Assembly (NCBI RefSeq): GCF_014200725.1
Contig: NZ_JACHCL010000001.1
Coordinates: 1,240,001-1,304,000 of the forward strand
DNA: 64,000 nucleotides
Reading direction: 5' to 3'
From: Janthinobacterium silvisoli
GTDB lineage: Bacteria; Pseudomonadota; Gammaproteobacteria; Burkholderiales; Burkholderiaceae_D
Shown: positions 26,719-34,475 of the stretch, in pieces
Layout of the letters: the number at the start of each line of letters is the position of its first letter
Numbering within the stretch: position 1 is the first letter of the stretch
The notes under the pieces: model-generated
What the model saw: only the letters and a program-made list of their open reading frames with translations
Told to the model about the DNA's origin: nothing
The model's database searches: none
Position numbers and translations under genes: made by a program

Positions 26719-29169
26719 ATGAACCCCACGACCGACTCGGCCAGCGACAGCAGCCTGGACCTGCCGGACCCGTCTGCCCCAGCATCCGGGGCGGAACCAG
26801 TCATGCTCGACAAGGCTGAAAGACCCACTGTGCTGGGCAAGCTGCGCACCCTGGTGCAGGAAAAAACGCGGTTCGAACCAAAAGACATCACCCCGCTGGC
26901 CGAAGACGACGCGCTGCAGGATTTTTCACTGCAAGCCAATTTCGTGCTCGAAGCGCGTTTCGAGAACCGCGTCATCAATGGTTATTTCAAGCCATCAGCG
27001 GGCGACCAGCACTGCGATGCGCATGAGGTGGGAGCACTCGCTATCGCGCAAGGCAAGGAAAGGCTGCGCCTGGCCGCTGCCAAGCTGGAAACGGCCCTGC
27101 AGCAAAGCGACCATGCTTACGATACGGTCAAGGAAGGCGCGTATCTGCTGCACGCCGTGAAATACTGGCACCTCGATGACTGCGCTCCCTGCCACGGCAA
27201 GGGGCGCATACGCTGCAGCACTTGCCATGGATCCAAGCAGGAAACCTGCTGGAAATGCCACGGCGGTCGTACCGTCAGTTGCGACGCCTATGGCTGCTAC
27301 GGCAGCGGCAAGGTGTCGTGCAGATATTGCAGCGGCAGCGGAACCGTTTCCGAGCAAGTCACCGATTATGTGACGGTGCAAGTGCCCACTACCACCTACG
27401 AGAACGGCAACTCGCACACCACTTACCATACCGAGACGCGCACGCAATACCGCACGGTATCGCGCAATTGCAGCCATTGCAGTTTCGGCAAAGTCACGTG
27501 CAACAGCTGCCACGGCGCCGGCAATGTCAATTGCAACACTTGCCTGGCCAGCGGCAGCATCAGTTGCCGCACCTGCAGCGGCCTGGGCGACTTGCGCTGC
27601 AACCCTTGCGAAGGCTCGGGCCAGCAAGGCGATGCTTCTTGGGCCGACATCCACGTAGTTCCCGATTACAGCGTCAGCCTGCCCAAGCAGGCGCCCGAGG
27701 ATGCGCGCCGCATCCGCGACAAGGAGAGCGTGCACTCACTGGCGACCATCGCCAGCAGCCTGCAACTGGCGAAAGTGAGCATTTACGATGCCGACCACCC
27801 GCAGGAAGTCGACGCCCTGTATGCGGGCAAGCTGCGCATCGTGCGCCTCGATGCCGCGTGCAATGAAGAAAAGCATCACCTGGTGGCCTACGGCACAGAC
27901 TTGCGCTGGCTGACCATGGACGACATCGTGGAAAAACTGCTGCGCGGCGACCTCAAGGCGCTCAGCGATGCCTTGGCCGGCAGCGCCGACGATGGCCTGT
28001 TTTCAGCCCAGGTGCAAGGTCTGCTCAGACCACTGCGCGACGTGGCCGCGTCCGAACTGAATGCGGACGTGATCGAATCGATACTGCGCGGCGAAACCGA
28101 CCACGCCCACGTGGACGTGGTCTCGCCCGATTACGCGCAGATGGTGCGCACCTGTGTGCTCGGTGCGCTGCGCCAGGTCTATACGCGGCTGGCCAAGCAA
28201 TTCTGGTGGAAGAGCGCGCTGGCGGCGCTGGCCATCACCCTCGCTACCTGGTTTGTCGCCGGGCGCGGCACGGCCGCTTTTGCCGGCCTGGTGACGGTGG
28301 CAGTTGGTTATCTGCTGTTCAACCGCAAAGTCAAATCGGTGCTGCAAGAGGCGCTGGGCGGCGAGAGCCAGGCCGAACGGGCCATGCAGATCGCCGGCAA
28401 GGGCCGCCGCAACCAGCTGGCGCAAGTGCTGATCCTGGCGCCCGCCACGGCTGCCGTGCTGGCGGCCAGCATGGGCTTGCCCACAAGAGTGCGCGCACCG
28501 GTACCGCCGCCACAGCCTGCCATCGCCTCAGCCTCTGTCGAACCGCATCCGCCCACCATCGCGCTGCAGGACGCCAGCATGCCGAAAGCCGTCAAGCTGT
28601 ATGAAAACGGCGACAAGGTGAAGGCGCTGGCCATGCTGGAAACCCTGGTCAAGGATGGTGAAGTCGAGGCGTATGGCCTGTATGGCTGGATGCAGCTGAT
28701 GGGCGAAGGACAGCGCCAGCAGGGCAATGTCAGCGAGCAGCAGCGCAAGGCGCGCCAGGTCACGGCCAAGCCGTGGATCACCAAGGCGCTGCCAAAGAAC
28801 GACAGCTATGCGCTGACGGCCAAGGGCGTGATGATGGCGGAAGGCTGGCAAGAGCCGCGCAATATGCCGCGCGCGCTCGACTACCTGAAACAGGCGGCGC
28901 AAAAGGGCAATATCAACGCCATGCATATGCTGGGCCTGTACCACGTGCGCGGTTACCAGACGCCCGTCAACAACAAGGAAGCCCGTAAATGGTTCACCAT
29001 GGCGGCCGACAAGGGCAGCGCTGGCGATATCTACAACCTGGGCTTGATGGACTGGGAAGGCGCCGGATTGAAACGCCCCGACCGGACCAGCGCCATGCAG
29101 CGCTGGAAGATTGCGGCGGGGATGGGTGAAGAACGCGCCATCAAGGCGGTGGCGCAGGGAAAACCGTAG
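26719..29169 (+). CDS. Membrane protein with DnaJ-like cysteine cluster and Sel1 repeats
   Basis: An 816-residue protein of unknown function and unusual layout. Residues 155-305 hold nine CxxC pairs plus one CxxxxC, many as CxxCxGxG as in the DnaJ zinc finger (for example CAPCHGKGRIRC and CNSCHGAG), interrupted by a Thr/Tyr-rich insert. Two membrane segments lie near 496-534, with a third hydrophobic stretch near 567-588. A Pro-rich linker leads to Sel1-like repeats at about 690-815 (ALDYLKQAAQKGNINAMHML, ARKWFTMAADKGS). The ATG at 26719 has AAAGGA upstream. The cysteine part should be cytosolic if the N-terminus is inside. It is a single-gene unit. Confidence 0.85.
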   Translation: MNPTTDSASDSSLDLPDPSAPASGAEPVMLDKAERPTVLGKLRTLVQEKTRFEPKDITPLAEDDALQDFSLQANFVLEARFENRVINGYFKPSAGDQHCDAHEVGALAIAQGKERLRLAAAKLETALQQSDHAYDTVKEGAYLLHAVKYWHLDDCAPCHGKGRIRCSTCHGSKQETCWKCHGGRTVSCDAYGCYGSGKVSCRYCSGSGTVSEQVTDYVTVQVPTTTYENGNSHTTYHTETRTQYRTVSRNCSHCSFGKVTCNSCHGAGNVNCNTCLASGSISCRTCSGLGDLRCNPCEGSGQQGDASWADIHVVPDYSVSLPKQAPEDARRIRDKESVHSLATIASSLQLAKVSIYDADHPQEVDALYAGKLRIVRLDAACNEEKHHLVAYGTDLRWLTMDDIVEKLLRGDLKALSDALAGSADDGLFSAQVQGLLRPLRDVAASELNADVIESILRGETDHAHVDVVSPDYAQMVRTCVLGALRQVYTRLAKQFWWKSALAALAITLATWFVAGRGTAAFAGLVTVAVGYLLFNRKVKSVLQEALGGESQAERAMQIAGKGRRNQLAQVLILAPATAAVLAASMGLPTRVRAPVPPPQPAIASASVEPHPPTIALQDASMPKAVKLYENGDKVKALAMLETLVKDGEVEAYGLYGWMQLMGEGQRQQGNVSEQQRKARQVTAKPWITKALPKNDSYALTAKGVMMAEGWQEPRNMPRALDYLKQAAQKGNINAMHMLGLYHVRGYQTPVNNKEARKWFTMAADKGSAGDIYNLGLMDWEGAGLKRPDRTSAMQRWKIAAGMGEERAIKAVAQGKP

Positions 29170-29170
29170 G

Positions 29171-29821
29171 CTATTGAGCGCTGGCCGCCAATGCCTGCAA
29201 AGCCATGGGATTGGGCGTCGGCTCGCCTATCTTTTTCAGCAGGTTGCGGTCCGTATGGTGGAACGGTTCATCCTTGCCGCGGATCAGCATCACCGTGTCT
29301 TCATCGTAGCCCCAGGTTCCATCCGGATGGATATCGACCTTGATGCGGTATTCGACGGTGGTGAAAGCGTGTTCGAGGAAGGGGTTCGAGCAAATGCCGA
29401 AGGCTGTCGTATCGCGCCTGGCGACCAGTTCAAAACTGGTGGCGTCCGCCGTGGTGGTGCCCGACGCCATGGCGATCTGGCCGCGCGGGATGGCCAGGGT
29501 CTGGATCACCGCGCCGGTAGCCGGCTCCCACAGCCAGTAGCCGACTTGTTCATGATAAGTCTTGACCTGATCTGGCTTGGTGATGTGGATGTAGTAGCGC
29601 AGGCCGTAAAACAGTTGCGGGCCGTTGGTCACAGGGTCGATCGGCTGCAACTCGATGCGCTCGACGAAGGCCTGCTTGCGCGGGCCGTCTGCTTTCGGCT
29701 TGACGTCCAGACCGCGCGTGCCAGCCCAGATGCCGGCCATGCCGGTCAAGGGGCCCAGGTTATTCAGGGTGTGGACGTCGGCCGACGGTTCGGTGTAGAT
29801 ATCTTCAGGAAAATCGCTCAT
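29171..29821 (-). CDS. Nitrobindin-like heme-binding beta-barrel protein
   Basis: A 216-residue protein of the FABP-like/DUF1794 family. Typical segments are GMAGIWAGTRG near the N-terminus, GYWLWEPATGAVIQTLAIPRGQ in the middle, and FHHTDRNLLKKIG at the C-terminus, which holds the His expected to ligate heme. Nitrobindins bind ferric heme and can detoxify peroxynitrite. The protein is longer than the roughly 165-residue standard because of an N-terminal extension. It ends one base from the convergent Sel1 gene. Confidence 0.85.
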   Translation of the reverse strand: MSDFPEDIYTEPSADVHTLNNLGPLTGMAGIWAGTRGLDVKPKADGPRKQAFVERIELQPIDPVTNGPQLFYGLRYYIHITKPDQVKTYHEQVGYWLWEPATGAVIQTLAIPRGQIAMASGTTTADATSFELVARRDTTAFGICSNPFLEHAFTTVEYRIKVDIHPDGTWGYDEDTVMLIRGKDEPFHHTDRNLLKKIGEPTPNPMALQALAASAQ

Positions 29822-29905
29822 GCAGTGGCTTTACAGTGGTCTTCAAAAGTGGAGCAAAAGTGCTGCCTGCTATTGTAAGACTTGGGCTGCCACCGGCAAA
29901 GCCTG

Positions 29906-30709
29906 TCAGACCAGCGGATCGGGCAAGGCCGTCAGGGTGAAGATTTCAAAACCCGTTTCCGTCACCGCCAGCGAGTGTTCAAACTGCGCCGACAAGGAAC
30001 GGTCTTTGGTCACCGTGGTCCATTTGTCGGGCAAGACCTTGACCTGGTAGCTACCCACGTTGAGCATCGGTTCAATCGTGAAAATCATGCCGGGTTCGAG
30101 CACGATGCCCGTGCCGGCGCGGCCGTAGTGCAGCACTTGCGGCGTGTCGTGGAATACCTTGCCCACGCCATGGCCGCAAAAATCGCGCACCGATGAAAAA
30201 CCCTGCGCCTTGGCGACCGCTTCGATCACGGCGCCCACGTCGCCCAGGGTGGCTCCCGGACGCACGGTGTTGATACCGGCCATCATCGCTTCATACGCCG
30301 TCTTGACCAGGCGGTTGGCCAGGATCGACACTTCACCGACCTTGAAGGTGCGGCTGGTGTCGCCATGCCATTCATTGAATTTCGGCGTAACGTCGATGTT
30401 GAGGATATCGCCGGCTTTCAAAATCTTGGTCTCGGACGGAATGCCGTGCGTGACCACGTGGTTGACCGAAATGCAGCTGGCGTGCTTGTAGCCGTGGTAG
30501 TCGATGGTGGCGGGAATGGCGCCGGCGGCGCGCATGAATTCTTCGCACATGGCGTCAAGCTTGGCCGTCGAAATGCCGGGTTTCACGAATGGCGTGATGT
30601 AGTCGAGCGTGTCGGCGGCGATGCGGCCGGCCGCGCGCATGCCGGCGAAGCCCTCTTCGTCGTGCAGGGGAATTTTCTTGCCGTGTTCAAGCTGGGTGGA
30701 ATAACGCAT
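29906..30709 (-). CDS. map: Methionine aminopeptidase, type I
   Basis: A 267-residue enzyme with all five metal ligands in order: Asp in LNIDVT, Asp in WHGDTSRTF, His in FCGHGVG, Glu in FTIEPM and Glu in QFEHSL. The His of GYKHASCISVNHV is also present. It removes the initiator Met from nascent proteins. It lies 17 bases downstream of the TetR gene and probably shares its transcript. That is unusual for a housekeeping map gene, which is often near rpsB; it may be a second copy. Confidence 0.95.
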   Translation of the reverse strand: MRYSTQLEHGKKIPLHDEEGFAGMRAAGRIAADTLDYITPFVKPGISTAKLDAMCEEFMRAAGAIPATIDYHGYKHASCISVNHVVTHGIPSETKILKAGDILNIDVTPKFNEWHGDTSRTFKVGEVSILANRLVKTAYEAMMAGINTVRPGATLGDVGAVIEAVAKAQGFSSVRDFCGHGVGKVFHDTPQVLHYGRAGTGIVLEPGMIFTIEPMLNVGSYQVKVLPDKWTTVTKDRSLSAQFEHSLAVTETGFEIFTLTALPDPLV

Positions 30710-30726
30710 GGAGTAATCGTTCTTTA

Positions 30727-31332
30727 TCAGTGTGGAGTATGGGTGGTTTGGGCGGCCCAGCCGCGCACGGCATCGTGCGAGGCGCGCAGCATGGCGTCGA
30801 CGCTGGCCGGTATCGGCCGTTCCTGGGTCAGATAAGGTTTGACGACGGCCACCGGGGCGTCGATCAGCACGAACTTGAGCAGCATGTGATCGATATCGAG
30901 TTCGCTGGCGCCGGGCAGCGCTTCGGCGCAGCGCGCAAAGCAGGCGTCGAGCGCCGCCTGCTCTTCTTCCAGCGCGGCCTGCAATTCTTCACTGAGCGCG
31001 CCGTTGAAATCCGGGCTGTCCGCGCATTGCAGCAGGAAGCGCGCATACACGGGCTTGCGGCGGCACCAGTCCAGCATGCCATGCACGCCGGCCCAGGTAT
31101 CGCCATTCGCCCACAGGCTGGCCACTTCCTCGCGGAAGTCGCTTTTTACACGCAGCCAGGCACGCGCCAAAATAGCGTTGCGCGAATCGAAGCGGTGATA
31201 CACGGAACCGATGGGGGCGCCCGCCTTTACGGCGATCGCCGCCATCGAGACGGCGCCCACGCCGCATTGCGCCGCGACAGCGATGGCGCTATCGATGAAA
31301 TTGTTTTCGTTGAATTTAGCTAATCTGACCAT
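30727..31332 (-). CDS. TetR family transcriptional regulator
   Basis: A 201-residue regulator with an N-terminal helix-turn-helix (AIAVKAGAPIGSVYHRFDSR, about residues 30-50) and a variable helical effector domain. I start at the ATG at 31332 because the TetR fold begins here (MVRLAKFNENNFIDSA); a longer frame to 31434 would place the operator inside the gene. There is no clear ribosome site, so translation may be leaderless. The 24-bp operator at 31335 nearly touches the start codon, which implies autorepression and joint control of map. Confidence 0.88.
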   Translation of the reverse strand: MVRLAKFNENNFIDSAIAVAAQCGVGAVSMAAIAVKAGAPIGSVYHRFDSRNAILARAWLRVKSDFREEVASLWANGDTWAGVHGMLDWCRRKPVYARFLLQCADSPDFNGALSEELQAALEEEQAALDACFARCAEALPGASELDIDHMLLKFVLIDAPVAVVKPYLTQERPIPASVDAMLRASHDAVRGWAAQTTHTPH

Positions 31333-31334
31333 GC

Positions 31335-31358
31335 CAAATAGAATACCGATTCTATTTG
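31335..31358. promoter_or_regulatory. Perfect 24-bp TetR operator
   Basis: CAAATAGAAT (31335-31344), a 4-base spacer and ATTCTATTTG (31349-31358) form a perfect inverted repeat. It lies 2 bases from the TetR start codon and 98 bases before the divergent AMP nucleosidase start. This is the form and place expected for an autoregulated TetR operator. Confidence 0.75.
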
Positions 31359-31456
31359 AATCCGTCAAGCGCTCCGAGATGGACCAACAATAGCGCCAAC
31401 ACGAGCGGCCTTGCTGCCTTACAATGATATGCACGAAACATCAAAGGAGAAATCGC

Positions 31457-32971
31457 TTGCTTACGCCCCCTTTCATTGCCTCCACCCGTTTTGATGATCC
31501 ACGCCTGGCGCTGGAACAAGTGCAAGCCATTTACCGCAGCAGCATCGAACACTTGCGCGACGCGCTGCAACGCTTCGTGGCCGGCGAAGACATGCATGAG
31601 CGCGTGCGCGCCTGCTACCCCTTCGTGCGCATCCAGACCGACACGGTGGTGCGCGCCGACTCGCCCCTGGCCTATGGTTTTGTGGCCGGTCCCGGCGTGT
31701 TTGAAACCACCCTGACCCGTCCCGACCTGTTTGATGATTACTACCTCGACCAATTCACGCTGCTGCTGAAAAACCATAATGGCGGCCAGCGCGTGCATCT
31801 GGAAGTGGGCGTCAGCGCGCAGCCCATCCCCGTGCATTTCTCGTTTGCCGAGCATGACCATATCGAAGGCAATATGGACGCCAGCCGCCGCCTGGCCATG
31901 CGCGACCTGTTCGACCTGCCTGACCTGTCGGCCATGGACGACGGCATCGCCAACGGCACGCATGAACCGGCGCATGGCGAAGCGCAGCCGCTGGCCCTGT
32001 TCACGGGCCCGCGCGTCGATTATTCGCTGCAGCGCCTGCGCCATTACAGCGGCACCTCGCCGCAGCACTTCCAGAACTTCGTCCTGTTTACCAATTACCA
32101 GTTCTATATCGACGAATTCATCCGCCTGGGCCACGCCATGATGGCGCACGCACCCGACGCCGATGCGCCATCGGACGACGACGGCTACATCGCCTTCATC
32201 GAACCGGGCAACGTGGTCACGCGCCGCGCCGGGCAGCCGGCCGAAAGCGACGACTTACTGGGCGCCGCCCCGCCGCGCTTGCCGCAAATGCCCGCCTATC
32301 ACTTGCTGCGCGCCGACGGCAGCGGCATCACCATGGTCAATATTGGCGTGGGTCCGGCCAACGCCAAGACCATCACCGACCATATCGCTGTGCTGCGCCC
32401 GCACGCCTGGCTGATGCTGGGCCACTGCGCCGGCCTGCGCACCACGCAAAGCCTGGGCGACTACGTGCTGGCGCACGCCTATGTGCGCGAAGACCATGTG
32501 CTCGACGAAGACTTGCCGCTGTGGGTGCCGATCCCGCCGCTGGCGGAAATCCAGCAGGCGCTGCAAACGGCGGTGGCCGAAGTGACGCAGTTGACGGGGC
32601 TGGATTTGAAACACATCATGCGCACGGGAACAGTCGCCAGCACCGATAACCGCAACTGGGAATTGCTGCCGCAGCGCACGCCAGAACGCCGCTTCAGCCA
32701 GAGCCGCGCGATTGCGCTGGACATGGAAAGCGCGACGATTGCCGCCAACGGCTTCCGTTTCCGCGTCCCTTACGGCACCCTGCTGTGCGTCAGCGACAAG
32801 CCGCTGCACGGCGAAATCAAGCTGCCCGGCATGGCCAACCATTTCTATCGCGAACGGGTAGACCAGCATTTGCGCATCGGCATCCGCGCCGTGGAACTGC
32901 TGCGCCGCCAGGGCGTGGACCGGCTGCACAGCCGGAAATTACGGAGTTTTGCGGAAGTGGCCTTCCAGTAA
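31457..32971 (+). CDS. amn: AMP nucleosidase
   Basis: A 504-residue enzyme that splits AMP into adenine and ribose 5-phosphate. The N-terminal Amn domain includes YPFVRIQTDTVV and a regulatory part. The C-terminal phosphorylase-fold domain has MVNIGVGPANAKTITDH, LGHCAGLR, ALDMESATIAANGFRFRVPYGTLLCVSDKP and HGEIKLPGMA. The length is slightly above E. coli Amn (484). I chose a TTG at 31457 because AGGAG lies exactly 7 bases upstream; the ATG at 31424 has none and would sit near the TetR promoter. A terminator follows at 32996. Confidence 0.93.
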   Translation: MLTPPFIASTRFDDPRLALEQVQAIYRSSIEHLRDALQRFVAGEDMHERVRACYPFVRIQTDTVVRADSPLAYGFVAGPGVFETTLTRPDLFDDYYLDQFTLLLKNHNGGQRVHLEVGVSAQPIPVHFSFAEHDHIEGNMDASRRLAMRDLFDLPDLSAMDDGIANGTHEPAHGEAQPLALFTGPRVDYSLQRLRHYSGTSPQHFQNFVLFTNYQFYIDEFIRLGHAMMAHAPDADAPSDDDGYIAFIEPGNVVTRRAGQPAESDDLLGAAPPRLPQMPAYHLLRADGSGITMVNIGVGPANAKTITDHIAVLRPHAWLMLGHCAGLRTTQSLGDYVLAHAYVREDHVLDEDLPLWVPIPPLAEIQQALQTAVAEVTQLTGLDLKHIMRTGTVASTDNRNWELLPQRTPERRFSQSRAIALDMESATIAANGFRFRVPYGTLLCVSDKPLHGEIKLPGMANHFYRERVDQHLRIGIRAVELLRRQGVDRLHSRKLRSFAEVAFQ

Positions 32972-32995
32972 CGCAGCTTGTAGCACCAACCCCAG

Positions 32996-33019
32996 CCGCC
33001 CTTGTCGGGCGGTTTTTTT
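32996..33019 (+). terminator. Terminator of amn
   Basis: CCGCCC (32996-33001), loop TTGTC, GGGCGG (33007-33012) and seven T (33013-33019). The T-run also forms the left target-site copy of the adjacent insertion element. Confidence 0.85.
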
Positions 33020-34076
33020 GGCTATGTCACCATCAGGTGTGGGAAATCTCCCAGTGTTGCCTTCAATAAGGTTTCAGCGGACAGGATGCGCCTGGCGTCG
33101 AGTATCCAGCGCCACCCCAGGTAACTCGGCAGGTAACGCGTCGGTCGCTACGCCATGAAAGATGCTCAGCCATCCCCGCAAGCGGCTGTGATACGCATTC
33201 ACGTTTTGCACATGGGCCGCGCCGCGCACACGGAAGCCTGCATGCAAGTTGACGGCTTGATGGCTGATACCCGTCTCCCGGGCAAACGCGGCGTAGGCCG
33301 CATGGCCATCGGTCACCAGCAGGATGTCGCGGTCGATTACGCGCGGCAAGCAGTACAGCAGATGCTTCTTGGTCAGTTGGCCCTTGCCCGTCACGAAATC
33401 GATGGTTTGCCCCGTGCGGTCGCGGGCTACCAGGATACACACCTGCTCGCTGGAAATGCCCCGTTGACGGGCATGCCCACCACGTCGGCGGGCTGGGCGC
33501 AGCAAATGCCGCGCACCTTTCTCCGATTCCAGTAGATACATTTCATCGGCTTCGACAATGCCGTGCAAGCAGCGCGGACGATCAGTTTTCGCCAGCGCAA
33601 GAAAACGGTGGCGCCAGCGAAAACTGGTATTACGGTGGATACCCAGTTGCTGGGCAGCCTTGCGTACCGAATCCGAGTTCAGCAAGCAATTAGCGTAATC
33701 GAGCCACAAGGATTTGTGATGCAGATGAGCCAAGGGCGTACCCGTCAGCGCGTTGAAGGTCTTGCCGCACAATACGCAACGATAACGCTGCAAATCGTTG
33801 GCGTGGCCGTGCCGGTGAAAATGCCGCGATTGACATGCCGGGCAGCACAGCCGCGCCTGGGCCGTGCGTTCGATCAATGCGATAGAGACCTGCCCGCACG
33901 GCATGCCGCGCAACAATTCCATGCATTCCAGGCGTTGACGTCGAGAAAGCTTGGCGAACTGTGCGATTAATGTCTGCCATTGCGCGTGTTGCATCGTAGG
34001 CCTCTCTGTTTAAGTGGTCTGATTGGTCAGACCGCAGCCTTGCAAGAAGATTCCCCTACTTATTGGGGACAGAGCC
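33020..34076 (-). mobile_element. IS1595-family insertion sequence (1057 bp), with ends and target duplication
   Basis: The element is delimited by imperfect inverted repeats: 33020-33045 (starts GGCTATGTCACCATCAGG) and 34051-34076 (complement starts GGCTCTGTCCCCAATAAG), matching at about 19 of 26 positions. Direct 8-bp flanks are GTTTTTTT (33012-33019) and GTTCTTTT (34077-34084), 7 of 8 identical, as expected for the 8-bp duplications of this family. It encodes one transposase on the minus strand, whose restored reading frame ends 2 bases inside the left end. It landed in the T-run of the amn terminator. Confidence 0.85.
33074..33994 (-). CDS. IS1595-family (ISXO2-like) transposase, frameshifted near C-terminus
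   Basis: As read, 306 residues. An N-terminal zinc ribbon (CPAC at 51-54, CVLC at 73-76) is followed by a helix-turn-helix (KAAQQLGIHRNTSFRWRHRF) and the DDN catalytic domain: Asp150 in VEADEMYL, Asp229 in VTDGHAAY, and Asn in NVNAYHSRLRGW. After FHGVATDA the frame deviates from the family. Dropping one base of the AA pair at 33135-33136 restores YLPSYLGWRW and a tail of about 37 residues ending at 33022. So a single-base insertion replaced the native C-terminus. All catalytic residues remain, but activity is doubtful. Confidence 0.88.
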   Translation of the reverse strand: MQHAQWQTLIAQFAKLSRRQRLECMELLRGMPCGQVSIALIERTAQARLCCPACQSRHFHRHGHANDLQRYRCVLCGKTFNALTGTPLAHLHHKSLWLDYANCLLNSDSVRKAAQQLGIHRNTSFRWRHRFLALAKTDRPRCLHGIVEADEMYLLESEKGARHLLRPARRRGGHARQRGISSEQVCILVARDRTGQTIDFVTGKGQLTKKHLLYCLPRVIDRDILLVTDGHAAYAAFARETGISHQAVNLHAGFRVRGAAHVQNVNAYHSRLRGWLSIFHGVATDALPAELPGVALDTRRQAHPVR

Positions 34077-34170
34077 GTTCTTTTGCCTACCGCATTTACA
34101 CAGCACGCCAACACTCCGGAATCCGCACACTCAATATAAAACACTGTTACTAAAAAACAACAGCAATGAA

Positions 34171-34227
34171 AAATTGCCATTGTGGAAATGTGAACTTTCT
34201 ACGCACATTTTTCCAAATGGCAAATTT
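34171..34227. repeat. Long imperfect hairpin in AT-rich leader
   Basis: Left arm AAATTGCCATTGTGGAAATG (34171-34190, continuing TG) pairs with 34204-34227 over about 21 base pairs with two small bulges, around an 11-base loop. It sits between the IS end and the TonB receptor promoter. The rest of 34077-34475 contains no gene and is clearly more AT-rich than the window. Confidence 0.6.
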
Positions 34228-34336
34228 AATTTATTTAACAATTAGAGTGAGCTCGCATTTACATTTTTTACAAAATAATTCCCTCCCTTCTCCACTCTTT
34301 ATTCGTCCTTGAAAGTTAATAAAAAAAGATTCTTTC

Positions 34337-34366
34337 TTGACAGTTGTAAGCCAAAAATGGTCTGAT
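34337..34366 (+). promoter_or_regulatory. Promoter candidate of the TonB-dependent receptor
   Basis: A consensus TTGACA (34337-34342), an 18-base spacer and TCTGAT (34361-34366), 110 bases before the GTG start. No clear Fur box is visible nearby, so iron control is not supported by sequence. Confidence 0.5.
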
Positions 34367-34475
34367 GAATTGCAAATTTAATGTATCAAATCATTAAATA
34401 TTGTAATTTTGAAAAATATTAATTATTAAGAACAATTTTCACGGAAATCAAAATTTCCAACTTGGAGAATGCAGA

